Source: an uncultured Bacteroidales bacterium
Lineage (GTDB): Bacteria; Bacteroidota; Bacteroidia; Bacteroidales; Bacteroidaceae
NCBI GenBank assembly: GCA_902782245.1
Contig: CACZMI010000003.1
Location: 1-64,000, forward strand
Direction: 5' to 3'
Length of the DNA stretch: 64,000 nt
Position numbers and translations under genes: made by a program. Positions 35,363-43,734 of this stretch are shown here, one piece after another. Each line of letters begins with the position of its first letter. The stretch's first letter is position 1. A model generated the notes under the pieces. The model saw nothing but the letters and a program-made list of their open reading frames with translations, did not search any database and was not told the origin of the DNA.

Positions 35363-36508
35363 TTGTCCAACAAAGCATTGACATTCAAGCTTGAGCACAC
35401 TGACGCCACCAGCCACGCCCGCGCCGGACAGATAACCACAGACCACGGAGTTATCCAGACTCCCATATTCATGCCGGTGGGTACTGTAGGCTCGGTCAAG
35501 GCAGTGCACGTAAATGAACTCAAGGATGACATAAAAGCCCAGATCATATTGGGAAACACATACCATCTGTATCTGCGTCCCGGACTGGATGTCCTGGAAA
35601 AAGCCGGTGGATTGCACAAATTCAACGGATTTGACCGCCCCATGCTCACTGACAGCGGCGGCTTCCAGGTATTCTCGCTGACCGGTCTCCGCAAGATGAC
35701 CGAGGAGGGCGTGACATTCCAGTCACACATAGACGGCTCACGTCACCTCTTCACCCCCGAGCGTGTAATGGACATAGAACGTACCATTGGTGCCGATATA
35801 ATAATGGCATTCGATGAGTGCTGCCCCGGAACCGCCGAGTTCAAGTACGCCAAGCAGTCCATGGAGCGCACACACCGCTGGCTGGACCGCTGCATCAGCC
35901 GCTTTGATGAGACTGAGCCCAAGTACGGCTACCACCAGGCGCTGTTCCCCATAGTCCAGGGTTGCGTTTACAAGGATCTCAGGGCCAAATCGGCCGAATA
36001 CATAGCATCCAAGGGGGCCGAAGGCAATGCCATAGGCGGACTTGCCGTAGGTGAGCCAACTGAGGTAATGTATGAGATGATAGACCTGGTGCACGGCATC
36101 CTGCCGCAGGACAAGCCGCGTTACCTGATGGGCGTTGGCACCCCCGCCAACATACTGGAAGCCATTGCATTGGGCGTGGATATGTTTGACTGCGTGATGC
36201 CCACCCGCAACGGCCGCAACGCCATGCTGTTCACCAAGGACGGCATCATCAACATCCGCAACAAGAAATGGGAGGATGTATTCGACCCCATTGAGGCCGA
36301 TGGCGCATCACGTGTGGATACCCTGTACACCAAGGCATACCTGCACCACCTGTTCAAGGCGCAGGAGTATCTGGCCCTGATGATAGCCTCCATCCACAAC
36401 CTGGCATTCTACCTGTGGCTGGTGTGTGAAGCACGCAAGCATATCCTGGCCGATGACTACCACACCTGGAAGGATATTATGGTTAAACGAGTAATGCAGC
36501 GCCTGTAA
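35363..36508 (+). CDS. tgt: Queuine tRNA-ribosyltransferase lacking zinc cysteines
   Basis: A 381-residue enzyme that swaps guanine for preQ1 at position 34 of GUN-anticodon tRNAs. The start is TTG (35363), since the next ATG lies inside the conserved TPIFMPVGTVGSVKAV. Active-site elements are MLTDSGGFQVFSL and GGLAVGEP, and the nucleophile region is GVDMFDCVMPTRNGRNAMLF. The CxCxxC zinc site of proteobacterial Tgt is absent: the segment reads EADGASRVDTLYTKAYLHHL, though the distal His (SIHN) remains. I believe this variant occurs in other Bacteroidetes. Confidence 0.92.
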   Translation: MSNKALTFKLEHTDATSHARAGQITTDHGVIQTPIFMPVGTVGSVKAVHVNELKDDIKAQIILGNTYHLYLRPGLDVLEKAGGLHKFNGFDRPMLTDSGGFQVFSLTGLRKMTEEGVTFQSHIDGSRHLFTPERVMDIERTIGADIIMAFDECCPGTAEFKYAKQSMERTHRWLDRCISRFDETEPKYGYHQALFPIVQGCVYKDLRAKSAEYIASKGAEGNAIGGLAVGEPTEVMYEMIDLVHGILPQDKPRYLMGVGTPANILEAIALGVDMFDCVMPTRNGRNAMLFTKDGIINIRNKKWEDVFDPIEADGASRVDTLYTKAYLHHLFKAQEYLALMIASIHNLAFYLWLVCEARKHILADDYHTWKDIMVKRVMQRL

Positions 36509-36509
36509 T

Positions 36510-37631
36510 ATGAAGAGGAACCTGTTCAGACATAGACTGCTGTCCCGCCTTGACTGGTATATCATCAAGAAATTCCTGGGCACATATTTCTTCTCCATAC
36601 TGCTTATTGTGGTCATCGCCGTGGTATTTGACTACAACGAGCACATTGACAAGCTGAGCAAGGCCACCACCCACGAGATTCTGTTTGAGTATTATCTCAA
36701 CTCCATCCCCTACTTTGCCAATATGTTCAGCCCGCTGTTTGTGTTCATTGCGGTAATTTTCTTCACCTCAAAACTGGCCGAGAACTCTGAGATCATCGCC
36801 ATGTTCTCAACCGGAATGAGCTTCCGCCGTATGATGGTGCCGTATCTGATATCGGCCGCTTTCATATCGCTGTTCACGCTTTATCTGGGATCCAATGTGA
36901 TACCTAAGGGCAATGTCATAAGGCTTGACTTTGAGCAGAGATATAACATGAGCCATACGTCACGTGACAACTCTGACGGATCATACAATATCCAGCTGGA
37001 GGTGGAGGACGGCGTGATAGCCTACATTGAGAGTTTCCAGACGTACAACATGACCGGATACCGCTTTGCACTTGACAAGTTTGAAGGCAAGAAACTGGTA
37101 TCGCACCTGACCGCCCGAACCGCAGCATATGATACGCTCTCATCAGAGAAGTACCATTGGAAAATCCGCAATTACATGATCCGCGACCTCTCCGGCACGG
37201 TAGAGACCATCAGTCAGGGCAATGAGATGGATACCGTAATCCGCTTTGAGCCAGGCGATTTCCTGGTCAAGAAAGGTCAGCAGGAGACCATGTCATCGGC
37301 CGAACTCAGAGAGTATATCAAAAAGCAGAAACAGCGCGGAATGGGTAACATACAGGACTTTGATGTAGAGTACAACAAGCGTTACGCGATGTCATTTGCA
37401 TCGTTTATACTCACCATCATTGGCGCCTCGCTCTCCAGCCGCAAGCGCAAGGGCGGAATGGGACTCTCGCTGAGCATCGGCCTGGGCTTGAGTTTCGGCT
37501 ACATATTGTTCCAGGAAGTATCCCAGACATTCGCCATTACAGGCTCAATGTCAGCATTCTGGGCCGAGTGGCTGCCAAACGTGATATATGTACCGATAGC
37601 AATATTCCTTTATATAAAAGCACCAAAATAA
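36510..37631 (+). CDS. LptF/LptG-family LPS transport permease
   Basis: A 373-residue YjgP/YjgQ-type permease that, with LptB, extracts lipopolysaccharide from the inner membrane. Three N-terminal helices begin at LDWYIIKKFLGTYFFSILLI. The conserved MFSTGMSFRRMMVPYLISAA follows, then a periplasmic beta-jellyroll domain and three C-terminal helices. A helical cytoplasmic insertion (ELREYIKKQKQRGMGNIQDF) precedes helix 4. LptG is the likelier label, but LptF cannot be excluded. The ATG lies 1 base after the tgt stop. Confidence 0.88.
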   Translation: MKRNLFRHRLLSRLDWYIIKKFLGTYFFSILLIVVIAVVFDYNEHIDKLSKATTHEILFEYYLNSIPYFANMFSPLFVFIAVIFFTSKLAENSEIIAMFSTGMSFRRMMVPYLISAAFISLFTLYLGSNVIPKGNVIRLDFEQRYNMSHTSRDNSDGSYNIQLEVEDGVIAYIESFQTYNMTGYRFALDKFEGKKLVSHLTARTAAYDTLSSEKYHWKIRNYMIRDLSGTVETISQGNEMDTVIRFEPGDFLVKKGQQETMSSAELREYIKKQKQRGMGNIQDFDVEYNKRYAMSFASFILTIIGASLSSRKRKGGMGLSLSIGLGLSFGYILFQEVSQTFAITGSMSAFWAEWLPNVIYVPIAIFLYIKAPK

Positions 37632-37641
37632 CCATTTCACC

Positions 37642-38871
37642 GTGAGATTTGACGAGTTTGATTTCCAGCCCGATCTGCTGGACGCGATAGATTCAATGAA
37701 CTTCAGGGAGTGCACTCCCATTCAGGAAAAAGCAATACCCGTACTGCTTGAAGGCCATGACCTTATAGGCATAGCACAGACCGGAACTGGCAAGACCGCG
37801 GCCTATCTGCTGCCTGTTTTGGACAAGCTGTCCAGCGGAGACTACCCCCAGGACGCGGTCAACTGCCTCATAATGGTACCCACCCGCGAGCTGGCACAGC
37901 AGATTGACCAGCAGATTGAAGGATTCTCATACTTTACCAACATATCCGGAACCGCAGTCTACGGAGGCAATGACGGCATCCGCTTTGAGCAGGAGAAACG
38001 TGGTTTTGCCATGGGTACCGATATAGTCGTAGCCACCCCCGGCCGCCTTATCAGCCATATCAGCCTGGGCAATATAGATTTATCCAAGGTATCGTTCTTT
38101 ATTCTTGACGAGGCTGACCGCATGCTTGACATGGGATTCTATGATGACATAATGCAGATTGTAAAGCAACTGCCCGCCAAACGCCAGAACATGCTCTTTT
38201 CTGCCACCATGCCCGATGAGATCCAGCGCATGGCCCGCACCATACTTCACAACCCCGTCGAGGTCAAACTGGCCGTCTCCAAACCAGCCGACAAGATCCT
38301 GCAGGCCGCCTACGTATGCTACGAGGCCCAGAAACTGCCCATCATACAGAGCCTGTTCAGCGTCAACGCCCCCAAGAGGGTCATTGCGTTTGCATCGTCC
38401 AAACTGAAAGTCAAGGAGATAACCAAATCACTGCGTCGCCTTGGCCTGAACGTTGGCGAGATGCACTCCGACCTGGCCCAATCAGAGCGTGACGACATCA
38501 TGCACAAGTTCCGCAACGGTCACATCAACATCCTTGTAGCCACCGATATAGTATCCCGCGGAATAGACATAGACGATATAGACCTGGTAATCAACTTTGA
38601 CGTCCCCCACGACCCCGAAGACTACGTCCACCGCATAGGCCGAACCGCCCGCGCCGGCGCCGAGGGCTGCGCCATCACCTTCATCAGCCTGGACGACCAG
38701 CCCAAGTTCCGCCAGATAGAGCGCTTCCTGGGCAAAGACGTCTACAAAGTCCCCATCCCCGCCGAGCTTGGCGAAGCTCCGGAATACAAATCCGAATCCC
38801 CCAAAAGAAACAATTTCCACAAAGGGAAGAAACCCTTCCGCCACAAGCAAAACAAAAATGGCCAATCGTAA
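37642..38871 (+). CDS. DEAD-box RNA helicase (RhlE-like)
   Basis: A 409-residue helicase with a GTG start (37642). Motifs in order: Q-motif FRECTPIQEKAIP, motif I AQTGTGKT, Ia VPTRELAQQ, II DEAD in FILDEADRMLDMGFYDD, III SAT, V ATDIVSRGIDI and VI HRIGRTARAG. The basic C-tail (FHKGKKPFRHKQNKNGQS) probably binds RNA; such proteins help ribosome assembly or mRNA decay. It ends the lon-tgt-lptG operon. The last codons overlap an intrinsic terminator. Confidence 0.93.
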   Translation: MRFDEFDFQPDLLDAIDSMNFRECTPIQEKAIPVLLEGHDLIGIAQTGTGKTAAYLLPVLDKLSSGDYPQDAVNCLIMVPTRELAQQIDQQIEGFSYFTNISGTAVYGGNDGIRFEQEKRGFAMGTDIVVATPGRLISHISLGNIDLSKVSFFILDEADRMLDMGFYDDIMQIVKQLPAKRQNMLFSATMPDEIQRMARTILHNPVEVKLAVSKPADKILQAAYVCYEAQKLPIIQSLFSVNAPKRVIAFASSKLKVKEITKSLRRLGLNVGEMHSDLAQSERDDIMHKFRNGHINILVATDIVSRGIDIDDIDLVINFDVPHDPEDYVHRIGRTARAGAEGCAITFISLDDQPKFRQIERFLGKDVYKVPIPAELGEAPEYKSESPKRNNFHKGKKPFRHKQNKNGQS

Positions 38872-38890
38872 GATAGGCCATTTTTGTTTT
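38854..38890 (+). terminator. Intrinsic terminator of the lon-helicase operon
   Basis: A 10-bp perfect stem (AAAAATGGCC at 38854-38863, GGCCATTTTT at 38876-38885) is followed by GTTTT. The helicase stop codon lies in the loop. Confidence 0.8.
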
Positions 38891-38957
38891 GCTTGCTGGA
38901 TATTATTATCTTGAACACAAAAGTGTTTGCAAAAAGCACCTAATCAGAGACCATTGC

Positions 38958-39623
38958 TTATTCTGATATTTCATTTGAACACTTCTTATCTTTTAAAATC
39001 ATTGCAATATGAAAAAGAATACCTGCAATAACTAACACACTTGCACCTATGGTTATAAGGACAGGGCCATATAAATCATAAAATAATATTGGCATCATCA
39101 CTAAAGTGACCACACCTATTATGACAAAAAAATAAATGATAATAACACTAAAACGAACGCCTTCTTTAATCCTAATAGGGTATTTACGAAATCGCACACA
39201 TCCTAAAACAATTAACGTTAAGCCACCCAACAACACCAATAATTCGAATCCAATGTTGTATATGTAATATATCAACGACATATCTTCATCAAGGTCTATT
39301 ATAATCCAATCTAAATCAATTCCAGATCTAATAGCGAGATATAAACCTGCACATATTTCCAAAAGCGACGGCCAATAGTTTTCGATTCTTTTATTAATAA
39401 CAGTCATCGTAATACCAACAACTACTACCAAACCAAGAAACAGTACACATAATAAAACATATTTCACTTTTAATGACATTACAGGTAAGAAAAACAACTC
39501 ATTATAGAATGCGTTAGCATAATCTATCAAAAAAGTTGCCAGCCACTGTAAGAAAAAAACTCCCAGAACAAAAAACACAATTGACAGAATTGTCAAACCC
39601 TTCTTTTCATTTTCCATAATCAT
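38958..39623 (-). CDS. Hypothetical membrane protein (A+T-rich)
   Basis: A 221-residue protein with six predicted membrane segments and short loops. It opens KKGLTILSIVFFVLGVFFLQ and ends in a polar tail (LKDKKCSNEISE). The family is not recognised. Codon use is much more A+T-rich than the operon on its left, and the same is true of the next gene, 28 bases away on the same strand. The pair therefore looks like one acquired segment. Confidence 0.6.
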   Translation of the reverse strand: MIMENEKKGLTILSIVFFVLGVFFLQWLATFLIDYANAFYNELFFLPVMSLKVKYVLLCVLFLGLVVVVGITMTVINKRIENYWPSLLEICAGLYLAIRSGIDLDWIIIDLDEDMSLIYYIYNIGFELLVLLGGLTLIVLGCVRFRKYPIRIKEGVRFSVIIIYFFVIIGVVTLVMMPILFYDLYGPVLITIGASVLVIAGILFHIAMILKDKKCSNEISE

Positions 39624-39651
39624 TTTATATTTATTAGTTACGTAATCAATA

Positions 39652-40902
39652 TCAATTCACTTTATGATAATACACAACTGTACCGTCATACTTTTTCATT
39701 CGCATTCTCGTATATGTTTCATCAATCTCAAATGATGCTTCAGTGATATCACGATAGAATATGTATAGTTTTCCAAAACGAGATTCCCATTCTTCACGCC
39801 TTAGATTATTTATATTTACGTTTGGTTCATCTGTGTATTTCGCATAATCAGGAGTAATAAGCACTTCACATATAACACCAGGAACTGTTGAATCGATTTT
39901 CCAACGACCATAGAAATTAGATGGTTCAGAATCCTTAGCAAGTATAAACTCATCAGTACGACCAGCCTCTTTCAACATCTTTTCATACTTTAATTGTGAT
40001 TTTTTCACTTTTGCTTCATCAAGTATTTCTTTGATATCTTCTACAGCTGATGGATCACCATTCTTTGGCATTATGATCACTGATTTCATAGTCATATCAG
40101 AGCCGGTTCTGCAATCAGTTAAATAGCCACAAATATTTACTATATCTCCACTTTTTATGTCATTTAAATATTTCTTAAATAATGGATTAATTGTATAGTC
40201 TATGTTAACAATATCTTCTTCTATCAATGTAATGGAAGGACCAAGACTATAATTTCTAATTGATGATAACTTTCCTGTTATCTTTAAATATCTGTTTCGA
40301 TATTTATTAAGAAAAGATACAGCATTACTTGCCTCCCGGTGTAAAGTAGCGAGATCCATATATGAGATCATTTCGTGTACTATATCATTATCAACTCGTC
40401 TGTAATATAAATTATAACCATTTTCACCAACCAACAAATCTATACTAATGCTACCATTAAATAAAGAACCCAAATAATAAAACCAGTCTCTGAAATCATC
40501 ATTATAGTTTTTTATATAAATAAAATTCCCGTATTTAAAAAGACGAGTTAACAACTGCTCATAAACATCCTCATCCCAAACCGCAAGCTTAAGAGTAGGT
40601 AAAGATGTATTCTTGAATTCATAACAACTGGTAGTAGAAGCTATTTTTCCATCCGAAGTAAGTCCCTTCCAAAAAATCAATTCTTTTACATCAAACAAAG
40701 ATTTTATATCAATTTCATCATACACCTTGTATCCTTCTTTTGTTAGAAAGTCATACAATTCGTTTGGTGTATCCATATGACAAGCAGTCGAAACAAAAGG
40801 TGTGACCTCAGAGTCTTGAATCACTGTATTCTTACTAGGATTTGTAGATTGTTTACATGAGACCATTAAAATGAGTAACAAAACTGAATAGAATTTCTTC
40901 AT
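39652..40902 (-). CDS. Hypothetical lipoprotein (A+T-rich)
   Basis: A 416-residue lipoprotein: MKKFYSVLLLILMVSCKQST with the lipobox cysteine at 16. Middle sequences (YRNRYLKITGKLSSIRNYSL... GDIVNICGYLTDCRTGSDMT) recall OB-fold-like tRNA_anti-type domains found in small exported proteins. The C-terminal ~90 residues (FYGRWKIDSTVPGVICEVLI onward) look like a separate beta domain. The function is unknown. It is transcribed ahead of the membrane protein at 38958. Confidence 0.6.
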   Translation of the reverse strand: MKKFYSVLLLILMVSCKQSTNPSKNTVIQDSEVTPFVSTACHMDTPNELYDFLTKEGYKVYDEIDIKSLFDVKELIFWKGLTSDGKIASTTSCYEFKNTSLPTLKLAVWDEDVYEQLLTRLFKYGNFIYIKNYNDDFRDWFYYLGSLFNGSISIDLLVGENGYNLYYRRVDNDIVHEMISYMDLATLHREASNAVSFLNKYRNRYLKITGKLSSIRNYSLGPSITLIEEDIVNIDYTINPLFKKYLNDIKSGDIVNICGYLTDCRTGSDMTMKSVIIMPKNGDPSAVEDIKEILDEAKVKKSQLKYEKMLKEAGRTDEFILAKDSEPSNFYGRWKIDSTVPGVICEVLITPDYAKYTDEPNVNINNLRREEWESRFGKLYIFYRDITEASFEIDETYTRMRMKKYDGTVVYYHKVN

Positions 40903-40961
40903 GTTGATTACATATATAAAAGTTGTAGTTTTTCAAAGATATGTTAGCAAAGAATAATTCT

Positions 40962-41017
40962 TTGGTTCACAATTGGTTCAAGTTTGGTTCAAAATCAGTT
41001 CTCAATCTATCGGTTCA
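40962..41017 (+). promoter_or_regulatory. Helically phased TTGGTTCA repeats
   Basis: TTGGTTCA occurs at 40962, 40973 and 40984, exactly 11 bp apart. Degenerate copies follow at 40995 (TCAGTTCT) and 41010 (TCGGTTCA). The array lies just upstream of a TAnnTTTG element at 41040, with the last copy where a -33 box would be. This is a typical activator-binding layout; the protein is unknown. Confidence 0.6.
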
Positions 41018-41039
41018 TGACATTGAAACGGAATAGTTG

Positions 41040-41047
41040 TATATTTG
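41040..41047 (+). promoter_or_regulatory. Putative -7 element of the LRR lipoprotein gene
   Basis: TATATTTG matches TAnnTTTG, 47 bases before the ATG at 41095. No TTTG lies at -33; the repeat array occupies that position. Confidence 0.5.
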
Positions 41048-41094
41048 TGGGAGTTGATAGAACGTAACCCGTTCACTTATTTTATTAGATACTG

Positions 41095-42192
41095 ATGTAC
41101 AGTGTTTTCCGGAAAACAGGAAGTGTAGTTACAGGCTGCATAATTGCTTTAATGGCTATTGGAGCCTGCGATAAAAGCGATCTGCCGCAACCTCCTATTG
41201 CTGTGCCCAAGTTTGAGGCGGTGTATGCAGACAGCATTAATCTGAACAGCGTCCGTCTTAATGCATTGGTATCTAATCCGGGAATGCTCACATCATTCGG
41301 ATTCGTAATCCAGGCGGACAGTAGCACTCAAGGTATCACGCTCAATGCCCAAACAGACAATGACACAATACGGACATGGGCTGATAATCTCAAACCTAAC
41401 ACCAGGTATCTATTCTGGGCTAAGGCCGATAACGGTGGCGGAATAACAATCAGCAGTGACACCGTTTCTTTTGAGACCTTGTCAGTTCCTGTGGACACTT
41501 CAGGCACAATTTTGTTTGAAGACGATAATCTACGCAAATGGATTGTGTTGAGGTATGACTCAAACAACGATGACAAAATTGACACTATTGAGGCCAAGAG
41601 CATCAATACAATTGAGATTAACACCGACAACATATCTACGCTGAAAGGTATTGACAGGCTGCATTCATTAACCAAGATTACCGCTCACGGCACACGCATA
41701 GGAGATTCCGTGTGCGGCAAACTTGAACACATAGACCTTTCCGGCAATCCTAATTTATTAGAGCTGCATGTTGAGCACAACGTTATTAAGAATATAGATT
41801 TCAGTCACAACGCCAAACTGACCTTTGTAGAGCTTAATCTGAACAGAATTACTCAGATTGATGTCTCCATGCTCAAAGAGGTCGATTTGTTGTCTGTTGA
41901 ATACAACCAGATCAGTACATTTGACTGCAGCGGACTGGACAAGCTTAAGGAACTGCATGTGGGTCACTGCCCCAACCTGACCTCCATAACATTAGACAAT
42001 AAGGTTTTGGAGAGTCTTGACTGCGCCGATGACGAGGCTCTGACCGAGATTGACATATCCAAATGTCCCCTGCTCAACGGCGTTGATTTCTGGGGATGCA
42101 AGAACCTGAAGAAAGTCATTATGTCCCGTGACCAGGCGATCGGGAACATAAGGACCGAACCAGATAGTAACATTGAATTCATATATGAATAA
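41095..42192 (+). CDS. Leucine-rich-repeat lipoprotein with Fn3-like domain
   Basis: A 365-residue exported lipoprotein (VTGCIIALMAIGACDKSD, probable lipid Cys in IGAC). Residues ~35-135 form a fibronectin-III-like domain (ITLNAQTDNDTIRTWADNLK, PNTRYLFWAKADNGG). An EF-hand-like YDSNNDDKIDTIEAKSINTI follows, then about nine leucine-rich-type repeats (LEHIDLSGNPNLLELHVEHN, LTFVELNLNRITQIDVSML). It is probably surface-exposed and adhesive, which is inference. The next gene begins inside its last codons. Upstream is the phased repeat array. Confidence 0.7.
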   Translation: MYSVFRKTGSVVTGCIIALMAIGACDKSDLPQPPIAVPKFEAVYADSINLNSVRLNALVSNPGMLTSFGFVIQADSSTQGITLNAQTDNDTIRTWADNLKPNTRYLFWAKADNGGGITISSDTVSFETLSVPVDTSGTILFEDDNLRKWIVLRYDSNNDDKIDTIEAKSINTIEINTDNISTLKGIDRLHSLTKITAHGTRIGDSVCGKLEHIDLSGNPNLLELHVEHNVIKNIDFSHNAKLTFVELNLNRITQIDVSMLKEVDLLSVEYNQISTFDCSGLDKLKELHVGHCPNLTSITLDNKVLESLDCADDEALTEIDISKCPLLNGVDFWGCKNLKKVIMSRDQAIGNIRTEPDSNIEFIYE

Positions 42193-42739
42193 CTCCGTTG
42201 AATTTGATTTCCTCAAGGATGAAATATGCCGTGTTTATGGCAAACCCGTCAAGAATCCGTCTGATTTTGAAGGACTTGCATCGGCCATAGAAAACACTCT
42301 GGCTCAGCCCGTTTCCGTATCCACCCTAAAAAGGCTGTGGGGATATGTCACGTATGGTTCGGACCCGCGTAATTCAACACTCGATATATTGTCCCGATAT
42401 GTGGGACGCGCTGACTTCAGGTCCCTTTGTCTTGAGTTGCAGCAGACATCATCATTCTTTGAGGCGGACAGAGTCTTATCATCCGATCTAAAAAAAGGCG
42501 CAGTCATTGAACTGGGCTGGATGCCTGACCGTACAGTACGGCTGGAATACATGGGTGAAAACAGGTTTATTGTAAACGAGTCTGTGAACTCAAAACTCAA
42601 AGAAGGTGACATTATTGAGACTTCACAGTTCATAAAAGGCCAGCCTTTGTTCATTGGCAGTGTCTTACGTGACGGGCAGCAGCTACAGTCTTACGTAGCA
42701 GGAAAGAGCAAAGGGCTTACCAAACTGTCTGTAAACTGA
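42185..42739 (+). CDS. Possible DNA-binding regulator
   Basis: A 184-residue soluble protein whose ATG (42185) overlaps the lipoprotein stop by 8 bases. The N-terminal ~80 residues (VSVSTLKRLWGYVTYGSDPR, NSTLDILSRYVGRADFRSLC) have the look of a helix-turn-helix region, as in Bacteroidetes proteins with STLKRLWGY-type motifs. Residues ~100-184 form a beta-rich domain (GAVIELGWMPDRTVRLEYMG). I do not know its function. It is convergent with the protein kinase and ends at the kinase's stop. Confidence 0.6.
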   Translation: MNNSVEFDFLKDEICRVYGKPVKNPSDFEGLASAIENTLAQPVSVSTLKRLWGYVTYGSDPRNSTLDILSRYVGRADFRSLCLELQQTSSFFEADRVLSSDLKKGAVIELGWMPDRTVRLEYMGENRFIVNESVNSKLKEGDIIETSQFIKGQPLFIGSVLRDGQQLQSYVAGKSKGLTKLSVN

Positions 42740-43687
42740 TTATCTGATATTTCCCGAATTCACCATGTCGGTTGCCTGACGGAACAGTTCGTCTATTACC
42801 GACGGGTCCGATATGGTCGTATCGGTTGATACTTCCGCAGGTTGATCTATGGTTTCCGGAATTACCGGTGGAATGGGATTATTATCGGTATAATTCATTA
42901 ATCCCCAAACAATCACTGCGGCAACAGTGACTAATACATACGGGACTGATCTGAGCCAAGGTTTTATACGTATTGCTTCCTTGACTGATTCAATATCAGG
43001 ATACCTGTCATCGGGACTTGTTTTGGTGCATTTTCTTGCAATGCGGGCAAAACCGCCTTTGAGCAACAACAGGATCTTACCCAGAGAGTAAATATCGGTC
43101 CTGGCATCGACAGTACTCCCGTTTGCCAACTCCGGAGCAGCGTACGATGCGGTACCCGCGGGAGATTTTAGGATACTTGAGCTGTCGGTATCGGACAATC
43201 CAAAATCTATAAGTTTTACATTCCTGCCGTTATGGGTGACCATTATGTTTGACGGCTTAAGGTCACGGTGAATGACCTGCTTGGAATGCAGATATGACAG
43301 CACATCACATAACTGAAGTGCAATTTTGCGGGAAAGTCCGGACGACAGACGACCGCTTTGTATCAAATCCGACAGTGTTATGCCGTCTATCCACTCCATT
43401 TCTATGCAGTTGCCAAGGTCAGGAATCTGACTATAACCGTAGACCTCACATATTCCGGGATGCTGCAGATTATAGCCTATCTCAAACTCCTTACGCAGAA
43501 GCATCTCATACATAGGTTCCCCACGATACTGAGCCTTGAGAGCCTTGAGCACACGGAACTTTCCGGACCTGTCTATGCGATACAGCTCCGTCCATCCGCC
43601 GTCAGAACTATGAATCAGTTCCCTGAAACCGGCATGATCAGTATTCTCCAATGGGGCATTAACAAAGAATGCCGAGTCATCATTCAT
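42740..43687 (-). CDS. Hanks-type Ser/Thr protein kinase with C-terminal membrane helix
   Basis: The ATG at 43687 gives 315 residues; the frame extends 26 codons upstream without support. It is a eukaryotic-like kinase: probable ATP-lysine K48 (RVLKALK), HRDLKPSN (140-147), DFG (161-163), APE (184-186). The glycine loop is degenerate (HSSDGGWTELYRI), but all catalytic residues are present, so activity is likely. One membrane helix (about 248-265) is followed by a short Pro-rich extracytoplasmic tail. It is divergent from an exported protein gene 47 bases away, a likely functional neighbour. Confidence 0.88.
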   Translation of the reverse strand: MNDDSAFFVNAPLENTDHAGFRELIHSSDGGWTELYRIDRSGKFRVLKALKAQYRGEPMYEMLLRKEFEIGYNLQHPGICEVYGYSQIPDLGNCIEMEWIDGITLSDLIQSGRLSSGLSRKIALQLCDVLSYLHSKQVIHRDLKPSNIMVTHNGRNVKLIDFGLSDTDSSSILKSPAGTASYAAPELANGSTVDARTDIYSLGKILLLLKGGFARIARKCTKTSPDDRYPDIESVKEAIRIKPWLRSVPYVLVTVAAVIVWGLMNYTDNNPIPPVIPETIDQPAEVSTDTTISDPSVIDELFRQATDMVNSGNIR

Positions 43688-43716
43688 TCCAAAAGTAAAG
43701 GTAAGAATTAATTCTC

Positions 43717-43724
43717 TATTTTTG
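43717..43724 (+). promoter_or_regulatory. Putative -7 element of the 43735 gene
   Basis: TATTTTTG matches TAnnTTTG and lies 10 bases before the ATG at 43735, implying a very short leader. Confidence 0.4.
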
Positions 43725-43734
43725 TGAGCGGATA

